From NCBI GenBank assembly GCA_037176885.1, contig JAWWNJ010000021.1, positions 248,001 to 312,000 of the forward strand: a stretch of 64,000 nt of DNA, written 5' to 3'. Position numbers and translations under genes: made by a program. The DNA is from Favolaschia claudopus (lineage: Eukaryota > Basidiomycota > Agaricomycetes > Agaricales > Mycenaceae). The stretch's first letter is position 1. Each line of letters begins with the position of its first letter. The notes under the pieces were generated by a model that saw only the letters and a program-made list of their open reading frames with translations, did not search any database and was not told where the DNA came from. This document shows, piece after piece, positions 32,009 through 43,592 of the stretch.

Positions 32009-34560
32009 CTAAGGTATAATTATAGGAATTGGCGGAGGAACGTTAGGTACCGCAATTTTGAGCTGCTCAACCTCGAGCCATCCTCCACATGCCTCGCCAT
32101 AAATGTCTCTAAGCTCCTCAGAACCCGTCTTGGCCCATTCGACCCTTCCCTCCTTCAGCGCTGCATAGACAATCTCCTCGCTCTGCTCTGTAAGGCGACT
32201 CACATATGCGACACAGAGGGAAACAGCAGCGATTGCCTCGGTCTCGTGTGTGAGTACCTCGCGGTTCTCCTCCCCTTCGACCCCGTTGATAACCTCCTCG
32301 ACAATCTCGTTGGTAAGGTCAAAAATGAGCCTTTCGTGTGGCGGTACACGCCAGAGACTGAAAGATGGAAACAAGACTAGCTCAAAAGATACCTCGACCG
32401 TCCTTCCACTCGAGAGCTCTGTCATGCGTGGAGGTCCGCGGTTAACATAGTCGCCTTTAATCTGCACAAACAGGGCGCTCTCCGGTTGTCGAGACAAGAA
32501 CTGGTCCACGAGCATGCCCTTGTACGCAGTGAGCGCAAGGATGAGCAGTCTGCCAGACGGAGACGCATATGATGGATACCGAGCATGACCAAGCATAGAG
32601 GCAGGCCACTGGATTTCCGCCAGCTGCACATTTAATCAGTACTTGTAATTGAGCCAGTAGTTGCAGACTCACTTCTCTTGCTTCAAATATTTTCCTTGCT
32701 GACCGAGTCCAGTCCTCCGTGAAACATACAAACTGACCGCACGGCCGTTCATTCTCCTCAAGCCAGAGCAACTCGCACATCCATTCCATTGTAGCATGCT
32801 CCTCTGTGAGGCTGATCGTTTTTGCGGGGAGCCACTGATTTGATCGGTTAGGATTCTCGAAAAAAACGACATGGCCCACAGGTCTAAAATCAACAATAGA
32901 ATCAGGATCTGTGGATCGTAAAAGCGTAAAGGCAATGCTCTAACAGACCGTGCGGGAAGAGAACGTGTTAATTTTGTGTTGGAATCTGCTCCACTGTGTC
33001 AGCAACTTTATTCCTGATGCTAAAAATATTGTATCAGGACTTACGACGGAGGTAGCAGGCAGGTGTTCTAGATCCACCCTGGGTTTGAAGACACGGAATG
33101 TGTTTCGCAGCAGCGAAGCTGCAACCCCGGTCTCGTCTCTAATACAGCGGACGCAGAAGGGTCTTCAAGTAATGAGCTCCAATAACGATACCACATGGAT
33201 CGAAGTCCAGCAGAGACGAGAAGCCGATGAGCACAGCCCAAAAGCCACAGGTAAAGTCGTCCTTCTGGAGGCCATAGTACGTGGGCAATGCGTTCAGAGG
33301 ACCAAGAGCTGCCTATGGTGAATGAGATACGGCTACCTCAGAGATTCAGCGCAACTCACGGGCGATGCCTTTGGCCGGTTGGGGAAAAAGAATTGATGGA
33401 GGAGTCGTTGGTCTTGAATGTCTGATAGCAGGCTGTCGTCTTCGGGGATGCCAAGCGAGTTGTGCCATGTCAGCTTGGGTGGGTCTGTTCTCAAGGCATG
33501 GTGGAACATAGTCCAGTGGTCAGCACGGCACTCGAAGTATACAATGCGCTTCACAGTCTGCTGATGGCGACTCCCGACCAAGTCTGCCAGCATGTGAGCA
33601 TTGGCCTGTCGCAACTGCATAACACAAATAAGATACATTTGACGAAGCACATCGGGATACTACACACCTGCTGAACAGAAAGTCGCTGTGTCCAATCAAT
33701 AGCAAGGAGGTGCCTGCGAAAGCCTAGCTCCGGTGGTCCTGCGAGGAAGATAATGCCTCGCTCAACCGCTATTGCGCAACTATTCATGAGCGTAACGAAA
33801 ACCCCCATCTCATCAAGCCGAAGTTTATATCGAGGGTGAAACCATAGGGCCGTATTTTGGAGAGTCGTGATGGAGGCATCCTCCGCATTCAAAAATATGT
33901 CGGAGTCTCGAGGTGCAATTGGGGGTAGAGACAAAGGCGGGGGTGGAGACAGAGGAGGAGGTGGAGGTGTCGGTACAGACGGAGGTAAGGATGGGCGAGG
34001 AACATATAGCCGACGAATTCTTTCTGCCCGTGCGGCTCGACGAGCCAAGTCCTTGCGATCGGAGAAATACAGCAGACTGTTGCGATGGACCCGCACCCGC
34101 TTAGCTGGCCCCCTCTTCTTTATGAAACGTGGGCTGTATCCATACGTCCCCGGCACAATGTTCAGCAGCTTCCTTCGCCAAGGTCGCAGTGGCTTAGCGT
34201 TCGCAGGTCGCCCCGAGGAAACTGCAGAGAACGATTCAATGAGTCTGCCTATGTACAAGAAAAGACGCACACGTACCACGATATTCACCGAAGTACGGCT
34301 CCACTTCATCCTCCTGCTCATTCTCTTCATGTTGCCGCAACTTGGAGAAGACATTCTCCAATTCAGCTTCAATGGTTTGGTCGTTCGGGAGTTTCCCTAC
34401 GCGACGGTCGCCTAGCTCCTTTCCCCATTTTAAACTCGACTTAGACTTCTGCTTCCCCTTGGTCTGTGTTGTCTTGGACTTTGCCCTTGGGGCAGCTCGT
34501 CATTTAGTCGGCTTCTCTGTCTCAGCCTCTACCACTGCCGAACAACACAGATTCAGTGAA
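32009..34560 (-). CDS. Ulp1-like cysteine peptidase with C-terminal reader-like domain
   Basis: Ulp1/SENP peptidases process SUMO-like proteins. The minus-strand model begins with a Lys-rich, then acidic segment (about 34280-34530; the exact start is unclear and a stop lies near 34510). Introns at 34222-34276, 33615-33667 and 33313-33359 follow. A central part has a basic stretch and a Pro-rich tract (about 33910-34000). The catalytic core reads DHWTMFHHAL (His) near 33510, WHNSLGI near 33450, and GLQKDDFTCGFWAVLIGF (Gln and Cys) near 33230. The usual Asp of the triad appears as Asn. Downstream exons (about 32940-32010) hold GHVVFFENPNRSNQWLPAKT and MEWMCELLW, which resemble a Tudor- or BAH-like chromatin reader. 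A stop near 33130 between the core and the reader means either an unrecognised intron or two genes or a broken one. Confidence 0.6.
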
Positions 34561-35001
34561 CGAATCCCTCCTAAAGTCAGGATTCAAGAAACCTTGACTT
34601 TGACATCACCTGATCAGCACGTGGGACGCGTCGAGAATTGTCCACGGTGGACAATTTTCGGCGCGTCTCAAGTCTTCCAAACTCCAACAGATTTTGCTCT
34701 TTAGACATCTAGTATAAATGGGTACCACTCAGAGAACATATAGAACATGCTCAACAAGGTCCATACCCCTTGAATACTATACACTTGCACATATCATTGA
34801 CATATCAAGAATATGAGCGAGTCGGCGCCCTGCCCAATTAGGCTGGCATCGGCCGAAATCGAACCGTATCGATCTCGGCTACCGTATCTAATGGCCTACT
34901 TTGGGACAGAAGAATAACTAGTGCAAAGAAATCTTAGCTGAATACTACTTAGGTATTTCAACCGCACTCCGAGTCAATGGTACTTCCTCTCTTGCAATCG
35001 C
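34561..35001. promoter_or_regulatory. Intergenic gap between divergent genes
   Basis: About 440 bp separate the start of the Ulp1-like gene from the first visible exon of the transposase/USP-like gene. A palindrome TTGTCCACGGTGGACAA lies near 34637-34653. Upstream coding sequence of the right-hand gene may also be missing here, so calling it a shared promoter is inference. Confidence 0.35.
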
Positions 35002-38000
35002 ATGTCACGATTATTTCAAGGGAAGCAATACGCTGCTCTTTCTCAGTTCGACGTTCGAGCCCACTCACCTGAAATCCTGGGTTCCCATTCTCATGACGTA
35101 TTCGAACGGGGCAACCGCGACGCATACCGCATCCATTTTTTGCACCTCTTCCGAGGGTTGGCCGAACGGTGTCGAGAAACGCAGCGAAGGATCATTGATG
35201 ACTTGTTTGCAAATGTGCGTTGATTAAACATTCGAACTGCTATCAATCTAATGTATCTTGCTGTAGGTTGTTGATTTCAGTGATGCGCAGCGCAACGGGT
35301 TCATCCAAGCGTTCATAGACTTCTGGGTTGAGATTTCTCCGGAAGGTCGAGACGAGCGCACTCTGAAGACCGCGGCGGCGGCATTGCTCAAAGGATGCAG
35401 ACAGCACTTCGATAATCAGATCACTCGTGTCGCTCGTATTACCCGCATCGTTGCTCCGGAGCGTCAGGCGGGATTTCAGAAAACGGAGAAGGATCTGAAA
35501 GATTGTGCAGCGCGGCTAATTCGTGAATTTCCTGGGACGAAGCCGTGGGTTGAATGGTGGATGCGGCCGTCGCACGCGAGCATGCTGTTTGCGGTGGCGA
35601 GTGATATGCTTCAGAAATTGTGGAATTCGCTCTCAGCCACCACAAACGCTGCGGAATCGATGCATCACAAAAGCTATCAAATGATCGGACGAGAAAATGC
35701 TCTTTTCTACGGACTCAAAGGCTTGATTCGCATCGGCGAGACTTTCGAGAGGACTTATGACGCCGGCCGAGGTACGTTGAAAACATTACTTGTTCTGGCG
35801 TCACTAACTCTCGATGATACAGTTGGAAAGACCATCTATTATGGCCGTGACCCTCAATTTTGGAAGCGGACGGCATTTAAATACAATTGGACTAAACACA
35901 GCCGGCATGAAGCTCGTCCCAAGCCGTCATACGACGGCCGTGCACCCAATACCATAGCGCGTCTGACAAAGAAATCGAAATCGGCAAAGAAACCGCGCCA
36001 ACCCAAACCCTCTCCGAACTTCACCGACTGTTCCTGTTGCTGAATTCCAGCGATCATTCCAGTGGTCTGACAACTCTTGCTGGTTGGACTCGTCTCTTAC
36101 GGTGTTGTATGCCGCCGCCAACCATGGGTTTCCTCCGATACAGGCAGTATTTGCCGTGTTGCCCTCCGGCCATCTTCTGGCGGGTATGATGCAGATAGTA
36201 GCGAAACAGGTTGAACAATCGGTGCTTCCTGGATTTGAAGGCGGCTGCAAAGTTCTCACCAATTTGCGCGAGAAGTATCGTAAAAAATTGTTCAAAGGAG
36301 GATTTACGCCAGTACCGGGAGCTGAAGATTCCGTCTTTGTGAGTGGTTTATCGTCTTATCCTGTCTACAAGCTGACATGCAAATTTGTAGGGCTGGCTTG
36401 ATCAGATTCTCGCGTGGGAGATAGCACGCAATCCGAATGAACCCACCAAGCGTTGCATCTCCGTTTTCAGAGGATCATCAGTGCAGGTGAAAAAATGCTC
36501 GGGATGCGCAGCAAGCCCCGGGGAGCACTGGGAAGTCGCTCATCCCTTGTGGCAGAGCGCGTTTCATTTATCGTCCGATTTACACTCCGTATCTAAAGGA
36601 GACATTAAAAAATGGTTCCAATTCATAAGTACAAGATCATTGCACACGTCTACATCAACTACGCTACCAAGGGATCTGGCTCGCACTTCATCGTACGCTA
36701 TCTGACGCCTGATGGGAGGATTTTCGACTACGATGGCTTAAAACACGACGGTCATGCGATACGCATCCCGCACGCCAAGGTTGCTGGGTGGCTTTCAGGT
36801 TCCGCGACGAAATTGCGTGATGTCCGTCCAGGGTACCAACTTCAGGCCGTGATTTACCGTCTTGAAGGAGGGGAGAATGCTCAAGAGATATTCCGAGCAG
36901 AGCGGCAAAAGAGTGCGCCTTGGGGTTTGAAGTTCGACGATGATCGCTCCGCACAGGAGGCACCGCATCTCACACAGCTTACATCTGCTGAACGTCTGGC
37001 CTGGGCAAGCAAAAGTCGGCAAGCAAAAGCTGTGGAGTACTTGAGGAATCAGCCCGAATCGGAACCCTCCGATGAAAGAGTGACAGATTTGCAGCGGTAT
37101 CGCACCCATTTTTACACCGTTTCCGACTCAGACGATGAGAAGGAGTTAGACTCCATTGATAACGCCATCCTTGACGCGGTAAAGGCGACCTCTGCGGCGG
37201 ATGCACAGCCCGCTTCGGTGTATAGCGACAGTGAAACCGTTGATGCACTGTTGAATCCAATCAAGTGCGCTGGGTGTGGTGATTTTTCCGATGGCGATAG
37301 CACCCGGAATCAAATCCAGTGTTCAAAGTGCGAGTTCTTTTCGCACGGAGAATGTGTTTCGGACTGTCTAGGGGAAGATGGCGAACCGCAGTTTATACTT
37401 GCCAGGGATGTCGACAGCGAACACGGAAAACATCAGCTGAACCGTACGCAATATTCCCCTCCCATGTCTGTTGTATTTCTAACAAATTGATCCAGGTTTC
37501 AATCCAGGGAGATTGTTATGCTTCCCGACCCCCGAGTTGAGGATAATTGGCAAGCCGAAAATGTGCTTTGGTATCCGGCGCGCTTCAGAAAACACCTCCT
37601 CGATGCGCAAAACCCAAGCCATGAATTCGAGTTTCGATTTTTGCATTGTATTGAGTGGCCGCTGCGTGAAGGTGAACTCGCACCACCTTATCCAGTCGCT
37701 AAGCGGGATCGGGAACTTGTGGATGCATTTTTGAGAGTCAAGCTTACCGCGAAACAGGTGCGAATATGGTTATCTTCAGATGCAGTGTGTTTAATTAATT
37801 GTTTAAAGCTGGGGAAAATTCGCATTCCATGCTTCTATTCTAGCGACCCTCCTCAAGATCATGATCTCGTTGGCATTTTTGATGCAGTGCTTCCTCTGCT
37901 AGTCAAATTGTTGACCACTTTGCCTGGCGAGCATCCTGTCATTAATTCTTACAACAAGTTCTTCGAAGATCGGCCTGAACATCACCGAGATAGCGAGAAG

Positions 38001-38673
38001 CACATTTCGCAATGGCTTCCTGGAGGGCCTGATCATCCTTCCGCTGAGCTCATAGCCTTGATGTTGCGGCCGATAGAGAAACTGCAACACAGTCGCCCAG
38101 CTTCTGTCTCCAACGAGGAGTGGAATCGTCGAATTCTAGGTGTTGGCACGACACTGTTGCAGCTCTTGGCTATTCAGCAGGAACTAGAGGAGCCGCTCAA
38201 CTTGAACGGCGACATATTTGTTGATTTGGTCGAGGATGAGGTCAAGGCAGCAGACAATGCGGTTGCCGAGGCCGAGCGCGCAATGATTCTGGCGTTGGAT
38301 TTGAAAGTTCTGCGCCACCGTAAATACTGGGACAAACGTAGGCTTACCCGGCACATCGAACATTTCGAAAAACATCATACGACTTTCGATGCTACTTATA
38401 GACCAGCCACCTACCTTCGAATCGGCCCTAGAAAAACAAGGCAGCCGGTCATTGCTGTTGAAATCGGTTCGCGAGTTCGTCGCAGGGAGGAAGATGACGA
38501 CTCGGACTATGCTGAAGAAAAACCCGCAACAAAGCGACAGGCTACAGCTCCGGACGCTGCGGCCGAGAGGAAAAGATTCACGGAGCAAGAAGAAAGTTAT
38601 TGCCGGTAAGATTGTGCAGTCAGGTCGCGGCTGGGACATTGTGGAGATGGATGACTCGGAGAGGAATGAATAA
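35002..38673 (+). pseudogene. MULE-like transposase tail fused to USP-like peptidase, PHD finger and possible Tudor-like segment
   Basis: Introns of 51-52 nt lie at 35215-35266, 35772-35822, 36339-36390 and 37444-37495. The first part, to about 36000, resembles the C-terminal half of a MULE-type transposase (EWWMRPSHASMLF, TTNAAESMHHKSYQ, LKGLIRIGETFERTYDAG); its catalytic N-terminus is missing. Next comes WSDNSCWLDSSLTVLY near 36065, like the Cys box of ubiquitin-specific proteases, and GSHFIVRYLTPDGRIFDYDG near 36675, like the His box. A PHD-type finger follows at about 37264-37420 (CAGC, CSKC, HGEC, CQGC). The C-terminal 360 codons start ENVLWYPARF...EFEFRFLHCIEWP, suggesting a Tudor-like fold, and end in a basic, acidic tail. 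Single-base shifts are needed near 36020, 36615 and 37395, and the last 60 bp offer two frames. It looks like a 5'-truncated, decaying member of a family that I recall from agaricomycetes but cannot name. Confidence 0.6.
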
Positions 38674-38981
38674 GGTCTAGATCTATTTCAATCTAACATC
38701 TGTATTACTACGAAACTGACTGCATTTATTTATTGTTCAGTAAGAAAAACTGTTTATAATTGCCCCGGGAATTATAAACAGCACCCTATACCGCGCGACG
38801 CGGCGATACAGCCGCGTCAAAGAGAAGTGACGCGGCGAAGTTGTCACAAAATTCGCCGCGGCCGCCGCTCGACTACCGCATCACCGCCGCGTCCAACATA
38901 AGATAAATTTGTGATAACACCAACTTACAAGACGGTGTTGACTCCTTCCCACTGCCATCCATACAAGTTCATAAGTAGGTA
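38674..38981. other. Intergenic with GC-rich inverted words
   Basis: The CG-rich stretch near 38790-38890 repeats GACGCGGCGA/TCGCCGCG words in both orientations. A related CG-rich cluster lies near 39575-39630, beyond the MITE at 38982, so the MITE may sit inside an older element. No gene. Confidence 0.4.
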
Positions 38982-39497
38982 CTCGGTGTTACAAAAAGTA
39001 ACCGATAATTTGGTCACTCCTTCACGGACACGTGATATTTTTTTGAAGTGTCGCGCTTCAAATATACCCCTGACAATTCTCTACAGCATACATGAAAAGA
39101 TCCGTGACATTCCTTGTCTGAGGCTCCTGAGGCTTGTCAACAAACTGAACGTCATACTATTTTTGCATGCAGCTGGCACAAACCACACAAAAACTCGAAA
39201 GATATCCACAATATCTGATCAACGCACCGGATTTCCAACTTGCATTTGATAAAAACGACACTATCCCATCCAGTCATACAAAATACTTGCGAAAACGGAC
39301 TCAAAATAGTGTGAAAACAGGTCGCGCATATTTCACCTCCAATTTGTCCTTGTTGTTGATCCTGTGCAGGCGGAAATGGCGAGCATGCAAATGGGTACAG
39401 ATCATCCCAATGAACATTCCTATGTGCTTGACTCAACGAAATACTACACGATTCGGCCTAAAATGGCACATTGTCGGTCACTTTTTGTAACACCGAG
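38982..39497. mobile_element. TA-flanked element with CTCGGTGTTACAAAAAG ends
   Basis: CTCGGTGTTACAAAAAGT is inverted at the other end, with TA at 38980-38981 and 39498-39499. Length is 516 bp. Internal frames on both strands match no transposase. It fits a non-autonomous Tc1/mariner-like element. Confidence 0.8.
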
Positions 39498-39499
39498 TA

Positions 39500-40340
39500 T
39501 ATACTGTCCCTGTGTATTGCAGCTCATACATACAGGATTGAGAGGTACATGCTTGCTTTGTTTAGGCCTCCCGCTCAGTCCGCCGCGGAAGCGCCGCATG
39601 ACTGCCGCGCCAACTCGACGCGGCGAAATAATTTTGCCCGTGCCCAAAGGTAGCGATATCGGGCGGGGGAGGTGGATTGCGACCTTACAGCGGCTTGAAA
39701 TACCGTAATCCGTTGGAGTGGATTAGAAGCCACCGCGTGGATTGGGAGACTGCATAATCCCAAAACTATGCGTCATAAGCCACACTCCGCTTACGACCTT
39801 GTAGTGGCTTGGGACCCAGCCCAAGCCGCCACAAGCAAAACCCGATTTTTCCGACATCCTCAGTAAAGTCCGTGTAGTCCACCAACTGCTCCGGTGCGAC
39901 CAGGTAGCTCTCGCACCGACCGCTGGCGTAATCGAATAGCGCGTATCGTATTCCATTGAATTTTGGACAATTCCAGGCTCCAAGGCGAGACGCTGGGAGT
40001 ATGCGATGCATTGCCCGTGTATGAGGTTCCGGAGGAATGACCGCTCTTTCGCGCTACAGTGTTGATATTCTGTGAATTGATCATGTGTTTGACGCTCAAT
40101 GTTGTCAAGTGAAGGTTCTCTAGACCCACCATTCTCCGAGGTAAGAGAATTGGACAAGTTTGTCTATGGCCACTGTGCCAATCGACTGTTTGACAAGTCT
40201 TCGAGCAATAGTGAGCGAGGAAACAGCCTCGGCAGCGTCGGACGAGTTTCTTGGTCAGGTCTCCTGCACACTTAACGAAATACCATTTTCACTCAAGTCA
40301 ACTCGAATGATATTTGAAGATGAAACCCACCTGGACATTA
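39500..40340. other. No confident gene
   Basis: Minus-strand frames at about 39723-40157 overlap in all three phases, one with FNGIRYALFDYASGRCESYL. They may be pieces of an unknown spliced gene, but no motif or convincing splice pair joins them. Confidence 0.3.
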
Positions 40341-41092
40341 CTCGTTATGGACAGAAGTGATGGAATATAGGTTTTTGGACGATTCTCGGCCATTGAGTAT
40401 GCGTTTTGCATGATTTGAAGTGCTGGAGTGACTTGGGAGAACCAGAACCGTGTTTCTGACCCATCGTTTTTATCAAATCTATTGATGTACTGCCAAATTA
40501 GGCAACATTCTGACAATGCGATTTTTCAACTCATGAAGACATTTTTCTCAGCAAAAATGAAATGACCCAGATTGTAGCCCAGGTGTCACTGATTGATATA
40601 CCAAGTTGATTTGCATCAAAAGTCTTAGCCGTTATTGAGCTACAGGGCGCTCAAATCAGGCAAAAAGCCGCAAAATGGCCAAAATAGGCCAAAAACAGCA
40701 GAAGTAAGCCCTTTGAAACTCACCAACCACTACAGATTTCACCGTCAACCAGCTTAGTACATATTCATTAGTGCTACTAGGGCTACAATCTAGGCGATTT
40801 CATTTTTCCCACCTGCATCCGCTGTGCAAGCTGAAAAATTGCATTTTCAGAATGTTGCCTAATTTGGCAATATATCATTGGATTTTGATGGAAATTATGG
40901 GTCAGAAATACGTGTCTGGTCCTCCCATGTCCTTCCAGCACTTCAAATCATGCAAAATGCATACTCAATGGCCGATAATCGTTCAAAAACCCGCCGTCCA
41001 TCACTTCTAATATATAACAACCGCAGGCACGAGGACATTTTTGTTTATATTGTCTGTTTATAAGAGACTACATCACTTCTGTCCATAACGAG
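40341..41092. mobile_element. TA-flanked element with long diverged inverted arms
   Basis: Ends CTCGTTATGGACAGAAGTGA are inverted at about 41073-41092, with TA at 40339-40340 and 41093-41094. The arms extend about 175 bp (40341-40515 against 40848-41092) with indels, so the same short peptide (LQIMQNAYSMA) appears on both strands. The 752-bp element has no transposase. Confidence 0.82.
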
Positions 41093-41581
41093 TATTGCAT
41101 GCACACAAGTAAGGGGGATATTCCTCATTGTATCGATCGAAGGCGTGGAATCGCTGTATAACTAGATCTATCGTGATCTTTCACCTTGTGAGGGATTCCG
41201 CGTCCGGAAAGAAGGGAGACGCATCAAGGCTCAGCGTCGCGAGGCAATGGCGTAGTTGCTCCAGCAGAGAGTGGAAAACGAGGAACGATGGTATAATTCC
41301 CTGCAGAAACGTAGCGAAGTTGGGCTGTCGTCCGTTCGCAGTGTCCGATCCATGAGCGCACGCAAAGTTTCGAGAATTACAGGCACAAAGCCACATACCC
41401 GAAGTACTTGCGTGTTGAAACGCGAAATCAGGACGGCCATTCAAGAGCCCTACGCTGACGAAGGCGATGACGCCGAAAAGTGAGGTAAATGAGGTGGCCA
41501 TCTCGTCCGGTGTGTGTGAACGGAGCGCTTGCCGAGGAAGAGATTCAGGTATGTAAGTGAAGCAAGGTCACGTCGGGGTAC
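41093..41581. other. Intergenic; no supported gene
   Basis: Overlapping frames on both strands without recognised motifs. The 3' part could be decayed upstream RT sequence of the DIRS-like fragment, but this is not visible. Confidence 0.3.
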
Positions 41582-42050
41582 AATCTCCTCCTTCGTACCG
41601 CTGTTGACGACCTGTTGACCCATCGGGTCGATCTTCGGGTCTTGCATGCATCCGGAAGCAACAATATTGCGGCGGATGCGATTTCCCGCAGTTGGTTTTC
41701 TGCGGCTATTGAAGCAGCACCTGGTCTCGTCATCCAGGACTTTGAACCCCCTCGAGAGCCGCTGGGGGCGGCATCATCCCGAGATCAGTCCAGGCAACCC
41801 GTGCGGCAAGCCTGGACTATGGAGCAATTGGTGCACAAGCGTGCTATTGCCCTTGGTGCTCTTCGTCCGCTCAAACGTATGGTTCTGCCCTCAATTTTTA
41901 TATCGAATTTTGTCGTCTTCCCAACTTCCCTATCCAGCCAACCCCCGACACTCTAAGTTTCTTCGTTGTAACCCAGAACACTGTTTGCGTGGGTGTCGCG
42001 GGTACCTTCCATATATGGTAATGCAAGTATTTTGGCCGCAACTGTGCAAC
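41582..42050 (+). pseudogene. DIRS-like retroelement fragment: RNase H tail and start of tyrosine recombinase
   Basis: The frame contains DLRVLHASGSNNIAADAISR, the conserved C-terminal RNase H signature of LTR/DIRS reverse transcriptases. It then runs through PPREPLGAA and QAWTMEQLVHKRAIALGA. In the next frame TYGSALNFYIEFCRLPNFPI and TPDTLSFFVV follow. This is the N-terminal SAM-like start of the phage-integrase type recombinase that DIRS/Ngaro elements carry after RNase H. A one-base shift near 41860 separates the two, and homology stops near 41990, so only a fragment remains. Confidence 0.7.
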
Positions 42051-42083
42051 TAAACAGCGACGGCGTAGTAAATATTGGTCTGT

Positions 42084-43592
42084 CTACGAGAGACCAACAA
42101 CTTCTGCAGTCGCAATGAGACTGATCAACACGCTCCAGCGCCCATTATTTGCTGCACCACCGACGCTTTGTGAGGGGTCTGAGCTTAAAGCCGAGCTCGA
42201 TGTGGAAACGCCGCCTGACAAAATAGCCCCATTCATCGCAAGGCTTTTAAAAGCAGCAAAGTTATTTGGTCCCGTCTCAACCGCATTGATCGAAAAAACC
42301 ATGCCAGATTGACAGTGCTTCGGAGGCCCTATTGGTAAGAATGAGCGGTATATGAGGAGTAATGACCGAGTATCCTCGTACCAGGTTGGCTGCAATAACC
42401 CCAAATCGGCGCAGTCTACGACAATCAGCCACACCTAAATGGAACATGAGATCTCTACTCACGTCGTTAATAGTGATCTGAAAAGTGGGGAAGCCTGTGT
42501 CAGCGGAAACGAATTGGCTGAGATAAAGTTAGAGAGAGACTGAAACCGAGGAAGCATACAATCCTGAGTTGAAGCCAACCTGACCGGTCGTTGAAGTAAC
42601 CTCCAGTGGCTCGCAGGGATGGGAAAAACTTGATTGGGTCCCTGTGTGATTTTTTGGGTGGAACTCGCTACGTGAACCATCAACAAAACACATATGTGAC
42701 CAAATAGCAACTTACAACGTCACTGTATCGCTAATAGCCGCTGAAATATTTGATGGACTGAAGCTCAAACCGTCCACCCCAACCTTGACCACATGGTTGA
42801 CTGGCCCACCGGGCGCATATGTGGGTGCTAGGGCTCCATCAGACTCGTCTGTAGACTTTTGTGTCACACTGACCAGGAGTCCCTTCGTAGCTTGTGTACA
42901 CAGAGGCAAATGTAGACCCATCGTGGGTGATGGTGGCAGTCACAGTGCTCCAGGGTTTGCGCCGGAACGGAAGCAAACAATGATAAAGTAGGGGAGGCCT
43001 GGGACATGGCGAGCCTTTGAAATGCATCAAACGAGTGCGGGTCCGGCTCGGCGGGAGGGTTTATTGCGAACACCATTCCCTTTCCGCAGTGGCTGACTGG
43101 TGTCTCGTGTTTTGTTAGGCACCAGAGTGAGACAATGCAATTGTACCTGGCTGTGTCTGTGCGCAAAAGAACCAGAATGGGTTCGCGGCCGAAAAAACAG
43201 CGAATTGCCATGTATCCAGAAGACCGGAAGTATTCGAAGCAAACTGGCTGGATACCAATTGGTCAATCAGACAAGAATAAGAGAGACTTCACTCACAATC
43301 CAGAGCTTGCCCCACCAGTGAGGGGATGACATGGTGAATCGAATGATGACTGCGTGACTGAATGATTCTTTGGATTACTATGGAGCGCGGCAAGAAAACA
43401 GTGAAGAAATATTCCCGTTAGCAGATAACCCGCTCACAAAATAAAACGAATCAGATCTCCTTGTGCAGCCTTGATGAAAGGCGGATCATAGGCCAAATTG
43501 CCTTGGGCTCCGACTTGAACTGCGAAGGTCTTCTGGCAAACTAACCCTGGAATGAAGGCCGCTAGTAGTAGAAGGAGAAACGTGGAAGGCAT
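42084..43592 (-). CDS. Secreted two-domain cupredoxin (extracellular serine-rich type)
   Basis: Plastocyanin-like cupredoxins bind a single copper ion; this fungal class is secreted and often cell-surface bound. The start at 43592 gives a signal peptide (MPSTFLLLLLAAFIPGLVC). Domain 1 shows FNPKNHSVTQSSFDSPC, WFFCAQTQP and SHCGKGMVFAIN, giving the His, Cys, His and Met copper ligands. A linker (WSTVTATITHDGSTF) leads to domain 2, with FEFHPKNHTGTQSSFSHPC, IWGYCSQP and KHCQSGMVFSIN, again with all four ligands. A Ser-rich, then hydrophobic C-terminus (WSVLISLIATAEVVGLS) suggests a GPI signal. Short GT-AG introns split both domains at matching places, as expected after internal duplication. One base shift seems needed in the linker near 42870. 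Confidence 0.8.

Noticed and set aside
33867..34415. 182-codon Gly-rich plus-strand frame
   Set aside because: It is antisense to the Pro-rich tract of the Ulp1-like gene, which has consistent splice sites on the minus strand.
38389..38673. Separate small gene at the end of the transposase-USP gene
   Set aside because: Its last 30 codons more likely are the true C-terminus of the same gene reached by a frame shift or a missed intron.
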